In this document: positions 1 through 7,737 of the stretch, piece by piece | How positions within the stretch are numbered: the stretch's first letter is position 1 | How the letters are laid out: each line of letters starts with the position of its first letter | NCBI GenBank assembly: GCA_013204605.1 | Contig: JABMNI010000071.1 | Location: forward strand, 1 to 64,000 | Direction: 5' to 3' | Length of the DNA stretch: 64,000 nt | From: Ignavibacteria bacterium | GTDB lineage: Bacteria; Bacteroidota; Ignavibacteria; Kapaibacteriales; Kapaibacteriaceae | The notes under the pieces: generated by a model | Told to the model about the DNA's origin: nothing | What the model saw: only the letters and a program-made list of their open reading frames with translations | The model's database searches: none | Program-made: the position numbers and the translations under genes

Positions 1-108
1 CCGCAGGTGATTCAGCAACCGCAGGTGATTCAGCAACCGCAGGTGATTCAGCAACCGCAGGTGATTCAGCAACCGCAGGTGATTCAGCAACCGCAGGTGT
101 TTCAGCAA
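1..108. repeat. 18-bp tandem repeat, six copies
   Basis: Six head-to-tail copies of an 18-bp unit (ccgcaggtgattcagcaa) run from the window edge; the first five are identical and the last has one change (gtgttt). The unit length is a multiple of three. On the minus strand it encodes a repeated hexapeptide (VAESPA) inside the partial gene annotated here, so it is a coding repeat and not a CRISPR array: there are no spacers. The array may continue beyond the window edge. Confidence 0.95.
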
Positions 109-187
109 CCGGGCTTACTTGTGGCGGGGTTTTCGTAGCATCAGAATTTGATTCTGGTTGGGCGTTTTCACTCTGAATGTCGGACAT
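1..187 (-). CDS. N-terminus of an unidentified protein with VAESPA hexapeptide repeats (partial)
   Basis: An open frame reads leftward from an ATG at 187 and leaves the window, so only the first 62 residues are visible. It begins MSDIQSENAQPESNSDATK, then a Pro/Thr-rich stretch, then six copies of a six-residue unit of the type A-E-S-P-A-V. There is no signal peptide or membrane segment, so a cytoplasmic protein with a disordered N-terminal extension is likely. The ORF track missed it because it is truncated. It is divergent from rpsF across 316 bp. The product cannot be named from this fragment. Confidence 0.7.
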   Translation of the reverse strand, partial: MSDIQSENAQPESNSDATKTPPQVSPVAETPAVAESPAVAESPAVAESPAVAESPAVAESPA

Positions 188-503
188 GACGTAATACTCT
201 AACAAGTTTGAAATAGACAACAAGCTCACCGTTCATCGGTGATGGCATTTCCCGTGTTTACTAACAATGAAAAACACAAGACTTCAAAGTTACGTCGAAA
301 AATTTGGTGGGCAATAGCCTCAATCTATACCATATGGGCTTCTATCGACGCCATTTACGCCCTCGATACCACACTTTAGGCAGCAAAGTATTTGCACAAA
401 ACAAACCACTGCCGTATTTTAGCAGGCTAGGATTAATTCTAACTACAATTACCCTGCCGTTGGCTGGTCGCTAACGGATGCTACAGCAACCAAAGGAACC
501 AAA
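188..503. other. Divergent intergenic region upstream of rpsF
   Basis: This 316-bp stretch lies between the minus-strand repeat protein and rpsF and must contain promoters for both directions. I see no ORF, tRNA or repeat in it. The only clear structure is a hairpin just before rpsF, annotated separately. No confident -33/-7 or -35/-10 pair could be assigned by eye. Confidence 0.6.
452..486 (+). promoter_or_regulatory. Leader hairpin before rpsF, possible S6:S18-binding element
   Basis: CCGTTGGC (457-464) can pair with GCTAACGG (470-477) around a five-base loop, including one G-U pair. An outer CTG/CAG pairing (454-456 with 484-486) is also possible. A CCG trinucleotide sits at the base of the hairpin, 27 nt before the rpsF start region. 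Known S6:S18 leader motifs carry a CCG in a bulge next to a hairpin before rpsF. The match here is by eye only, and the CCG could equally be base-paired. Confidence 0.4.
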
Positions 504-875
504 ATGACAATTCGTAGAGCGTACGAATCAACGTACGTTATTAATGCAGCGCTTGAAGACGCTGAAATTGAAGCAGTAAGTAAGCGCGTGAATGACTTTA
601 TCACCGAAAATGGTGGTCAAATAGTTGAAGAGAACAAGTGGGGACGCCGAAGGCTTGCCTATCCAATCAAGAAAAAGTACAATGGTTTTTACGTGTACAT
701 GGTAGTTGAACTACCAGTTGATACATTGACTGCCCTTGAGCGTTTCTATGTTTTGGAAGATGGAATTTTACGAGATCTGACCATCGTACTGGATCCGAAA
801 CTTCGCGAATTCCGTAAAGTCAGAGCGGAAGCTCAGGCTATTCGTGCTGCACAATTGGCCGAAGAATCGAAGTAA
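504..875 (+). CDS. rpsF: Small ribosomal subunit protein bS6
   Basis: Component of the 30S platform, where S6 binds 16S rRNA as a heterodimer with S18. The 123-aa length is typical. The protein shows the family pattern: an N-terminal strand (YESTYVINAAL), the conserved WGRRRLAYPIKKKYNGFYV segment in the middle, and a charged, Ala-rich tail. The ATG follows an AAAGGAA ribosome-binding site. rplI follows after 43 bp, so the two are probably co-transcribed. Unlike the usual rpsF-(ssb)-rpsR-rplI order, neither ssb nor rpsR lies between them. Confidence 0.97.
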   Translation: MTIRRAYESTYVINAALEDAEIEAVSKRVNDFITENGGQIVEENKWGRRRLAYPIKKKYNGFYVYMVVELPVDTLTALERFYVLEDGILRDLTIVLDPKLREFRKVRAEAQAIRAAQLAEESK

Positions 876-918
876 CGGTTCTGGGAACCCCCCTAAAAAA
901 TAACAAGGATATAATACC

Positions 919-1365
919 ATGAATGTAATACTCCGACAAAACGTAGAAAAATTAGGCGATATTGGCGATTTGGTATCGGTGAAAGCCGGTTACGGTCGAA
1001 ACTATCTAATTCCTATGCAACTTGCATATATCGCATCGCCTGGCGCAATTAAAGCGTTGGAGACTGAGAAAAAGCAGTACGATGTGAAAATGGAAAAAGC
1101 GAAGCATCAGTCGGAAATAGTTGCTACTCAACTTGCAGATTTGCAAATCTCTATTCCAATGCAGGTTGGAGAAGAAGGCAGATTGTTTGGAGCTGTTACG
1201 GCGCCTATGATTGCTCAAGAGCTTGAACTTAGAGGGTATAAAATTGATCGTCGGACAATTATTATTGACGAAGCAATTAAGACTCTTGGAATCTTTGAAG
1301 TAAAAATTAAACTTCACCCAGAAGTTATTGCCACGCTAAAAGTTTGGGTAATCTCTCAAGAATGA
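919..1365 (+). CDS. rplI: Large ribosomal subunit protein bL9
   Basis: Binds 23S rRNA at the base of the L1 stalk. The 148-aa protein has the N-terminal L9 signature (VILRQNVEKLGDIGDLVSVKAGYGRNYLIP), a long connecting helix rich in Lys/Glu/Gln, and the C-terminal rRNA-binding domain ending in a short beta segment. An AACAAGGA site precedes the ATG. It is the last gene of the short rpsF-rplI unit and is followed within 30 bp by a strong Rho-independent terminator. Confidence 0.97.
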   Translation: MNVILRQNVEKLGDIGDLVSVKAGYGRNYLIPMQLAYIASPGAIKALETEKKQYDVKMEKAKHQSEIVATQLADLQISIPMQVGEEGRLFGAVTAPMIAQELELRGYKIDRRTIIIDEAIKTLGIFEVKIKLHPEVIATLKVWVISQE

Positions 1366-1393
1366 TGGGCTGGAATAATTATTAGAAACTTAA

Positions 1394-1427
1394 GCGCACC
1401 TCGGGATTCTGGGGTGCGTTTTTTTTT
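1394..1427 (+). terminator. Rho-independent terminator after rplI
   Basis: CGCACC pairs with GGTGCG around a GC-containing loop and is followed directly by a run of nine T. It lies about 30 bp after the rplI stop codon and separates the ribosomal genes from the next ORF. Confidence 0.85.
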
Positions 1428-1443
1428 ATAGAAAGATCGAAGT

Positions 1444-2310
1444 ATGAATGTGCTGTTAGTTGGTGGAAGTGGTTTTATTGGAACGATGCTCGCTGCCAAG
1501 CTACAAATGCTTGGGCATGAGGTGACCGTTGTTTCTAGAAAAGCAGGAAGTGGCGGATCAGTCAAAACGGTTTCGTACAGCGAATTGAAGTCAAGTGTCG
1601 GCGCTGCGCAAGTGGTTGTCAACCTGGCCGGCGCTAACCTAGGTGGTCATCGTTGGACGGCGAAGTACCGCACCGAGATAGTTAACAGTCGGGTACTTAC
1701 TACCAGAAATGTGGTTAATGCCATCAACGCCTCTCTTTCAAAACCAAGACTGGTAAGCATTAGTGGAACAGGGTATTACGGCAACACGCAAACGCCATGC
1801 GGCGAATATTCTGGTGTGGGTAGTACATTTCTAGCTCAAGTGTGCGAGGCCTGGGAAGCAGAGGCAAATAAATCAAACTCAAGTGTCACCATAGCACGGA
1901 TGGGCGCAGTTTTGGATAAAAAGCAGGGGGCTTTACCAAAGCTTATGAAGCCAGTCAAATTGTTTGTTGGTGCGATACTTGGAAGTGGTAAACAATACCT
2001 ACCGTGGATTCAAATCGAGGATGCTGTTGGCGCGTTGGTTTACTTCATTGAAAACGAAGATTGTCATGGTGAATACAATGTGGTATCGCCACAGCCTATC
2101 ACTCATAAGCTATTCATGAAGACGCTGGGCAAAATATTGAATCGCCCTGTTCTACTTAAAATACCCGAATTATTTATCAGGCTGATATTGGGTAGAATGA
2201 CCGATGTTGTTGTTCACGGTCAGCGCGCTATTCCGACTAGAATTCAAGGAACGAGTTTCGAATTTTTGTATCCTAATTTAGAGTCTGCATTACGTCACAC
2301 TCTAAAATAA
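1444..2310 (+). CDS. TIGR01777-family NAD(P)-dependent epimerase/oxidoreductase (YfcH-like)
   Basis: A short-chain dehydrogenase-like protein of the extended, epimerase type. The N-terminus carries the Rossmann glycine motif (GGSGFIG), residues 30-130 hold the 'VVNLAGANLGGHRWT' core, and the last ~50 residues match the DUF1731 tail of the TIGR01777/YfcH group (LGRMTDVVVHGQRAIP). At 288 aa it is normal length for the family (about 290-300). The substrate is not known for this family. It stands alone between the rplI terminator and the E2 gene on the same strand. No clear Shine-Dalgarno sequence precedes the ATG. Confidence 0.85.
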   Translation: MNVLLVGGSGFIGTMLAAKLQMLGHEVTVVSRKAGSGGSVKTVSYSELKSSVGAAQVVVNLAGANLGGHRWTAKYRTEIVNSRVLTTRNVVNAINASLSKPRLVSISGTGYYGNTQTPCGEYSGVGSTFLAQVCEAWEAEANKSNSSVTIARMGAVLDKKQGALPKLMKPVKLFVGAILGSGKQYLPWIQIEDAVGALVYFIENEDCHGEYNVVSPQPITHKLFMKTLGKILNRPVLLKIPELFIRLILGRMTDVVVHGQRAIPTRIQGTSFEFLYPNLESALRHTLK

Positions 2311-2395
2311 CCGCCAGATCAGCTCGCAAAAAATGGTTAGTTTTGCGCTGCACTTTAAGTAATTGACGTAAAACCGAGACCGGACAATAACTACT

Positions 2396-4228
2396 ATGAA
2401 TGTTGAAGTTGTAATGCCCAAGATGGGCGAATCGATCCAAGAAGGCACTGTTCTGCGCTGGGTAAAAAAAGTTGGTGATAAAGTAGAACGCGACGAAGTC
2501 CTTTTGGAAATCTCGACAGATAAAGTCGACACTGAGGTCCCTTCGCCAGTGGCAGGTGTGATAACTCAGTTGTTAGCTAATGAAAACGACACGGTGGCAG
2601 TGGGCAGCGTTATTGCAATTCTCAACACTGATGTAAATGCTACTGTAACTGCTTCGCAGTCTGCCCCAACGCCAGCAGCAGCAGCAGCGGCAGCACCAGC
2701 TCCAGCAGCGGCAGCACCAACGCCAGCTCCAGCAGCGGCAGCACCAGCTCCAGCAGCGGCAGCACCTCCGGTGACGCCAACACAATCTGCAGCAGTGAAG
2801 CCTCCTGCGCAAGCAGCCTCATCGGCTTCCGGTACTAATGCGAATTCAGGCGCAGCAGTAGATGTAGTAATGCCTAAAATGGGCGAATCTATACAAGAAG
2901 GAACAGTACTGCGTTGGGTAAAGAACGTTGGAGACAAGGTTGAGCGTGACGAAGTATTGTTAGAAATTTCGACAGATAAAGTGGATACCGAGGTTCCGTC
3001 TCCAACAGCGGGGACGTTGATCGAAGTTTTGGCTGCTGAAGGTGACGTGGTGGAGGTTGGCGCCGTTATTGCACGACTCTCATCTGCAAGCGGTGCAACC
3101 GTAGCTTCGGCAGCACCGGCACCCGCACCAGCACCGGCGCCCACAGCAGCGCAAACAGCCTCACTTCCAGTCACAGCTCCTACAAATGGAGCAGCCACAA
3201 AAAATGGTTCGGGTGTAGCTGCATCGGCCATCGCCACGGCTTCTATTTCTGTAATTCCGCGAACTTCCAGCGGAAAATTCTACTCACCACTTGTACGATC
3301 TATCGCCTCGGCTGAGGGCATTGGCGTAGGGGAGTTAGATGCTATTTCGGGAACGGGCTTAGAGGGTCGTGTTACGAAGAATGATGTGCTTGGGTATTTG
3401 CAAAACCGAACTAGTGCGCCCGCAAAAGCTGCGGTGCCAGCTCCGGCTCCAGCACCCGCAGTTAGCAAAGTAGAATCAGCGAATACATTCCCTGCATTGA
3501 ATTTGCCGGATGACTCCGATGTTGAAGTGATCCCTATGGATAGGATAAGACAGTTGATAGCCGAGCATATGGTGAAGTCGAAATTCACCGCTCCTCACGT
3601 AACAAGTGTGGCCGAAGCAGATGTTACTGGAGTAGTGCGGTTGCGCGAAAAGAACAAGGTTGCATTTGAAAAGCGTGAAGGAATCAAACTAACGTATACG
3701 CCGTTTTTCGGAATTTCCATTGTTGATGGAGTAAAAAGTTTTCCGATGATAAACGTAAGTATCGATGGCAAGACAATTGTACGTCATAAGCGTGTGCACT
3801 TGGGGATGGCCGCGGCAACGCCCGACGGTAATTTGATTGTCCCTGTTGTGAAGAATGCCGATACCATGAACGTAACTGGAATGGCGCGAGTTATGAGCGA
3901 TCTTGCGGTTAGGGCAAAGTCTAAGAAATTATCGCCGGACGATATTTCAGGTGGAACAATAACGTTGACAAATGTTGGCTCGTTTGGATCGTTGTTTGGA
4001 AGTCCGGTTATCAACCAGCCTCAATCAGCAATTATTGGTATTGGTGCAATTCAAAAACGTCCGGTAGTTCGCACTTTGGATGGCGAAGATGTGATTGTTA
4101 TTCGAAGCATGGTGTATTTGTCCATTACCTATGATCACCGAGTAATTGATGGTGCCTTGGCTACGCAGGCATTGGCTGCCATGGTGAAGTCACTGGAAAA
4201 CATGAACGAAAACACGGTGACGTTGTAA
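2396..4228 (+). CDS. 2-oxoacid dehydrogenase complex E2 (dihydrolipoamide acyltransferase), two lipoyl domains
   Basis: Core acyltransferase of a pyruvate, 2-oxoglutarate or branched-chain oxoacid dehydrogenase. Residues 1-80 and about 155-230 are two nearly identical lipoyl domains, with the lipoylated Lys in TDKVD at about residues 43 and 195. They are joined by Ala/Pro linkers (about 85-150 and 235-290) whose DNA is low-complexity gcagca/ccagct repeats. A peripheral subunit-binding domain (SPLVRSIASAEGIGVGEL...GRVTKNDV) follows near 300-340, then the catalytic domain ending in the DHRVIDG active-site motif. No E1 or E3 gene is adjacent, so the substrate cannot be assigned. lipA, needed to make its cofactor, lies 22 kb away in the window. 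Confidence 0.92.
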   Translation: MNVEVVMPKMGESIQEGTVLRWVKKVGDKVERDEVLLEISTDKVDTEVPSPVAGVITQLLANENDTVAVGSVIAILNTDVNATVTASQSAPTPAAAAAAAPAPAAAAPTPAPAAAAPAPAAAAPPVTPTQSAAVKPPAQAASSASGTNANSGAAVDVVMPKMGESIQEGTVLRWVKNVGDKVERDEVLLEISTDKVDTEVPSPTAGTLIEVLAAEGDVVEVGAVIARLSSASGATVASAAPAPAPAPAPTAAQTASLPVTAPTNGAATKNGSGVAASAIATASISVIPRTSSGKFYSPLVRSIASAEGIGVGELDAISGTGLEGRVTKNDVLGYLQNRTSAPAKAAVPAPAPAPAVSKVESANTFPALNLPDDSDVEVIPMDRIRQLIAEHMVKSKFTAPHVTSVAEADVTGVVRLREKNKVAFEKREGIKLTYTPFFGISIVDGVKSFPMINVSIDGKTIVRHKRVHLGMAAATPDGNLIVPVVKNADTMNVTGMARVMSDLAVRAKSKKLSPDDISGGTITLTNVGSFGSLFGSPVINQPQSAIIGIGAIQKRPVVRTLDGEDVIVIRSMVYLSITYDHRVIDGALATQALAAMVKSLENMNENTVTL

Positions 4229-4233
4229 TAGAG

Positions 4234-4698
4234 TTACCGTTCTGCAATGATGGTAACGGGTCCATTATTAATGGATGCTACTTTCATCATAGCGCCGAAT
4301 TCTCCGGTTTCAATTCTTACTTTGTGATGTTCGTCCCGCAGTAGTTCGGCACGTGCTCGAGACAAATTCACAAATTCACGATACAGTTCAAGTGCAAGTT
4401 CGGGCGCAGCCGCACCTACAAAACTTGGCCGCGAGCCTTTGTTGATATCTCCATACAGCGTGAATTGCGAAACTATTAGCAGGTCACCCTTAGCCCCCTG
4501 CAAGTTGACATTCATTTTGTTTTCCGCATCTGGAAATACTCGAAGAGAATAGATTTTCTCGACCAGCCATTCGGCCTGTTTGACAGAATCGGTGTTAGAG
4601 ATTCCTAACAACACTAATAACCCATTACCGATTTGCCCGATGGTTCGATCGCCTACTAAAACGGTGGCTTCGTCTACGCGCTGAATTACGGTTCTCAA
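4234..4698 (-). CDS. dtd: D-aminoacyl-tRNA deacylase
   Basis: Hydrolyses D-amino acids, and Gly mischarged on tRNA-Ala, from tRNA in the cytoplasm. The 154-aa length is typical. Both active-site signatures are present: SQFTLYGD at residues 77-84, and the GPVT motif at 146-149 near the C-terminus, which forms the cross-subunit D-chirality pocket. The start MRTVIQRV is the standard family N-terminus. The gene is convergent with the E2 gene (5-bp gap) and divergent from the deaminase. Confidence 0.95.
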   Translation of the reverse strand: MRTVIQRVDEATVLVGDRTIGQIGNGLLVLLGISNTDSVKQAEWLVEKIYSLRVFPDAENKMNVNLQGAKGDLLIVSQFTLYGDINKGSRPSFVGAAAPELALELYREFVNLSRARAELLRDEHHKVRIETGEFGAMMKVASINNGPVTIIAER

Positions 4699-4781
4699 TG
4701 TAAATCCCTGAATAGTTTTGTGCGAATATGTAGATTAGTGTACAAAGTAACCGAAGTGTACTACGTAACCGAGAATAATTT

Positions 4782-5333
4782 ATGAATATCGAATTGCCGG
4801 ACTGGTGCTCGACTGTAAAATTGAACGTTAAACTGGATTCGGACAATGATGCCATGCAGTTTGCATTGGATTTAGTGGAGAAAAATATTGAGAATAAAAC
4901 GGGAGGTCCGTTTGCCGCAGTGATTGTAGATAGTCAAACACGCCTGCCAATTTCGTTTGGTGTAAACATTGTGGAGCATACAAACTGTTCGGTTTTCCAT
5001 GCAGAAATTGTGTCGATTATTCGTGCATCTTACGCTACCAAAACTTTTGATTTGGGTAGAACCCGTCCCGTCACGTTATACACCACCGCCGAGCCATGTG
5101 CAATGTGCATGGGTGCAATTCCGTGGGCAGGGATAGGGTGTGTAGTGACCGGCGCTACTGATAGTGACGTACGCGAGGTTGGATTTGACGAGGGGGCCAA
5201 ACCCGCTGATTGGCTAGAAAGTTATTATGCCAGAGGCATAGTTGTAAGAACACAGGTGCTACGACGTAAAGCCATAGCGTTACTACAGAGATACGTAAGC
5301 GAAGGCGGCAATAGGTATAATGGGAATCCCTAA
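4782..5333 (+). CDS. Cytidine/deoxycytidylate-deaminase family protein (nucleoside deaminase)
   Basis: Zinc-dependent deaminase of the CDA superfamily. The zinc/catalytic motifs are HAE (residues 73-75) and PCAMC (105-109), with GGPFAAVIVD before them. The Glu of HAE is the proton shuttle. At 183 aa, with an extra C-terminal helix (WLESYYARGIVVRTQVLRR), it resembles guanine-deaminase-like nucleoside deaminases more than the shorter TadA. The substrate remains uncertain. It is divergent from dtd across 83 bp and convergent with the broken peptidase gene. Confidence 0.85.
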   Translation: MNIELPDWCSTVKLNVKLDSDNDAMQFALDLVEKNIENKTGGPFAAVIVDSQTRLPISFGVNIVEHTNCSVFHAEIVSIIRASYATKTFDLGRTRPVTLYTTAEPCAMCMGAIPWAGIGCVVTGATDSDVREVGFDEGAKPADWLESYYARGIVVRTQVLRRKAIALLQRYVSEGGNRYNGNP

Positions 5334-5370
5334 AATACGATGCGACGTTAAACTACAATGACTTGTTGAA

Positions 5371-5622
5371 TCAAAATGACTCTGTTTTAACTGTGCATAG
5401 AACTGAACGAAGATCATTAAATAACAAGTCGTCCGGCTCGGAATCATAGAGTGGTAATTCCACGGTCAATTCTTTTCCCGTCATCATTAATCGAACTCTG
5501 GTTACGCGGTTGTTATCTAACGTAACTTTTACAGGTACTAGCATTTTAAAAGATTCCGGCACTTCCGATTGTTTTACACGCATTAAAACCTTCCACTTGC
5601 CATCTACCTGTTTCTCCTTTTT
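5371..5622 (-). pseudogene. C-terminal remnant of the M1-type peptidase, cut off by an in-frame TAG
   Basis: The frame of the upstream peptidase continues without a shift for 83 more codons after its TAG stop at 5623-5625: thirteen codons (KKEKQVDGKWKVL), then the 70-aa ORF of the track (MRVKQSEVPESF...). The composition and pattern (alternating hydrophobic strands, SEVPESFKMLVPVKV, ELPLYDSEPDDLLFNDLRSVL) look like the beta-sandwich that closes many Bacteroidota M1 peptidases. It is therefore more likely the detached tail of the same protein than an independent small gene. TAG is one transition from TGG (Trp). A sequencing error is a simple alternative. Confidence 0.8.
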
Positions 5623-7638
5623 CTACGCCACCGTGTACGTTGGAATTTCATTTCCATAAACCCATTGATCAAAGAACCATCGTAGGTCAACGCCGGTTAG
5701 CTTTTCAATTGTCAGTCGAAAATCGTTTGTAGTTGCACGCTTTCCTTTGAAGTCGGTGTAGAATGTTGACATCGAAGTCATAAATGGGGTTTCGCCCATC
5801 GTGTTCAGATCCAACATCATATTTCGTAACATGTGTAAAACCCAAGCACCCTTGAAGTACACAAACGTATTGTAACCACCATCCCTAGATCCCTCGTTAA
5901 CCCTGCGTCCGATCGCGATAGCTGGAGGAGGCAAGTTTTTGCCAATAGTCCTCTTGCCAAAGTCCCGGATTTCGGTACTGTACTCATCAAGTAATCTGAA
6001 AAATTTTGCACCGTCTTTAGCGGCAAGTTGCGAGTACAGTAAACAGGAATACTCAGCAAATCCCTCGCTCAACCACTGGTCGCGATAATTTGCAAAATCA
6101 ACGGCTACGCCCCACCACTGGTGGGCCGCCTCGTGCGAAGTAAATTGTTCGCCAAAAAAGTCATCGTACTTGGCATCTTCGTCTTTGAAAAATGCTGCCG
6201 ATGACAAATGTAGTAATCCGGGGAAGGCCTCGCCATGTGATCCAGGAAGTTCAGTTGCGTTCAAATGAGTGACGGGAAGTGGTCCATAGAGTTTGGCGAA
6301 AAACTCCAAACTCTGCACAACGTCCGTTGTAACTACATCGGCCTGATCCTTTGTAAGGTAGAGCATGGTTGCAGTTGGCGATTGACTCCCCGTTTTTAGC
6401 TTTCGCTCCTTAAACAAACCAATGTGGAACGACGCGTTTCTTAAAGCTACACCGGAAACCCACCTGCTTGACTTGTACAAATCCGTTTCAGGAAGCTCGG
6501 TTTGTTTGCCAATCGACACCAATGTCATACTCTCGGGATACGTAAACGTCATGTCAAAAAATGACTTATGCCCCCAATCGTGAGCGGCGTACCAAGTGAT
6601 TGAAGAATTCAGTACTGTGTAATCTTTAAAACGTTTGATCACGTCGCCGTGATATGAAATGTCGATGCTTATTTTTTGACCCTTAAGCATTGTTCTGGGC
6701 AGTTTTATCCAAGTGCTCCACCCATCTTTTGCCCGAAAATATTCAAGTTTAGTTGTACCGTACTCTCGCATGGAATCGATCTTCATTCTAGAATCCAAAT
6801 TGAGGGTCAACCAAACAAGTGAATCAGATAAGATCGACATATCAATTCTATCTCTACACCACATCACTAACGACCTGTCGATCGTACTTGAAATTGTGTG
6901 CTGATGAGTTTCCACCACGTCGATTGCAGACACACCGTCGTCTCGAACTACCATTGCCTCAGTTGTGGCAGGACAAGAACTGACATTCGTAAACGGCACC
7001 GTTGTGCCAGGAGCATTTTCAACACTCAAACGATATGAGTCTTCAGATAATGGATCGTGTATGAGATAAATTCTCTTTTTGTTTACATCAACCGCGCTGC
7101 AGTACAGCAACGGCAAATCAGCCCCGGTCAGAATGACGTGTGAAAATGTTGTATCTACCTCTTGACCTTCATTCTCTAACAGAAATTCACGTAACTCTCC
7201 ACCTAGTTTAGAGAAGTCGTGTTCAGGAATTAATGATATCGGATTCTCTTCAACTACTTCGGTGAATGAGTTATCGCCAAAGACAAAAAGGATTTTTCTA
7301 ACGTCGTTCTGATACACATTGGAGGAATAAAATCTTTGCATGTTTGTCTTCTCGGTCTGGATGTTCGGACTAAATGAAACTGAAGCCTTTCCCAAGAATA
7401 CTGCACCATATCTTTTACCGTTTATTGGCGTGTAATAGACTATCTCGCCCTTTTCAAGCACAATGGTCATTAGGTGGTCTTCAATAATCAAACCTTCCAC
7501 CGCTCTGACAGACTTTGTGTCGATACTGGTGCTTTTCACGGCCTTAACTAGGAAATCGTATTCGGTAGAATCGGCAGCGAAACAAACATTGAATGCGGTT
7601 GCTGCAAGTGCCAAACAAAAAAGTAGACGAATAACCAT
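5623..7638 (-). CDS. Secreted M1-family (gluzincin) metallopeptidase, apparently truncated at the C-terminus
   Basis: A zinc aminopeptidase-like enzyme. The zinc site is complete: HEAAH at residues 502-506 and the third ligand Glu in WLSEGFAEY at 525, the classic HEXXH-18-E spacing. I chose the ATG at 7638, codon 41 of the ORF-track entry, because it starts a clear signal peptide (MVIRLLFCLALAATAFNVCFA); the 40 residues before it look unlike an exported N-terminus. It is probably periplasmic or secreted. The visible protein is 671 aa and stops at TAG right after 'GNEIPTYTVA'; the frame then continues for 83 more codons that look like the usual C-terminal domain. Whether the truncated enzyme is active is unknown. 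It is divergent from thyX. Confidence 0.85.
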   Translation of the reverse strand: MVIRLLFCLALAATAFNVCFAADSTEYDFLVKAVKSTSIDTKSVRAVEGLIIEDHLMTIVLEKGEIVYYTPINGKRYGAVFLGKASVSFSPNIQTEKTNMQRFYSSNVYQNDVRKILFVFGDNSFTEVVEENPISLIPEHDFSKLGGELREFLLENEGQEVDTTFSHVILTGADLPLLYCSAVDVNKKRIYLIHDPLSEDSYRLSVENAPGTTVPFTNVSSCPATTEAMVVRDDGVSAIDVVETHQHTISSTIDRSLVMWCRDRIDMSILSDSLVWLTLNLDSRMKIDSMREYGTTKLEYFRAKDGWSTWIKLPRTMLKGQKISIDISYHGDVIKRFKDYTVLNSSITWYAAHDWGHKSFFDMTFTYPESMTLVSIGKQTELPETDLYKSSRWVSGVALRNASFHIGLFKERKLKTGSQSPTATMLYLTKDQADVVTTDVVQSLEFFAKLYGPLPVTHLNATELPGSHGEAFPGLLHLSSAAFFKDEDAKYDDFFGEQFTSHEAAHQWWGVAVDFANYRDQWLSEGFAEYSCLLYSQLAAKDGAKFFRLLDEYSTEIRDFGKRTIGKNLPPPAIAIGRRVNEGSRDGGYNTFVYFKGAWVLHMLRNMMLDLNTMGETPFMTSMSTFYTDFKGKRATTNDFRLTIEKLTGVDLRWFFDQWVYGNEIPTYTVA

Positions 7639-7737
7639 AATGTACCCCAATTTGTATCGTGCAAAATAGTAAAGGAGTTGGATGGTTAAAACTTTTTCAA
7701 CACTCCATATCTTTGTAGCCAAACCAATAGGAGATGT

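Noticed and set aside
1-108. Possible CRISPR array from regular repeats at the left edge
   Set aside because: The 18-bp units are contiguous with no spacers and encode a hexapeptide in an open frame.
2566-3237. 223-aa minus-strand ORF antisense to the E2 gene
   Set aside because: It arises from the Ala/Pro repeat DNA read backwards; the E2 protein on the other strand has clear domains.
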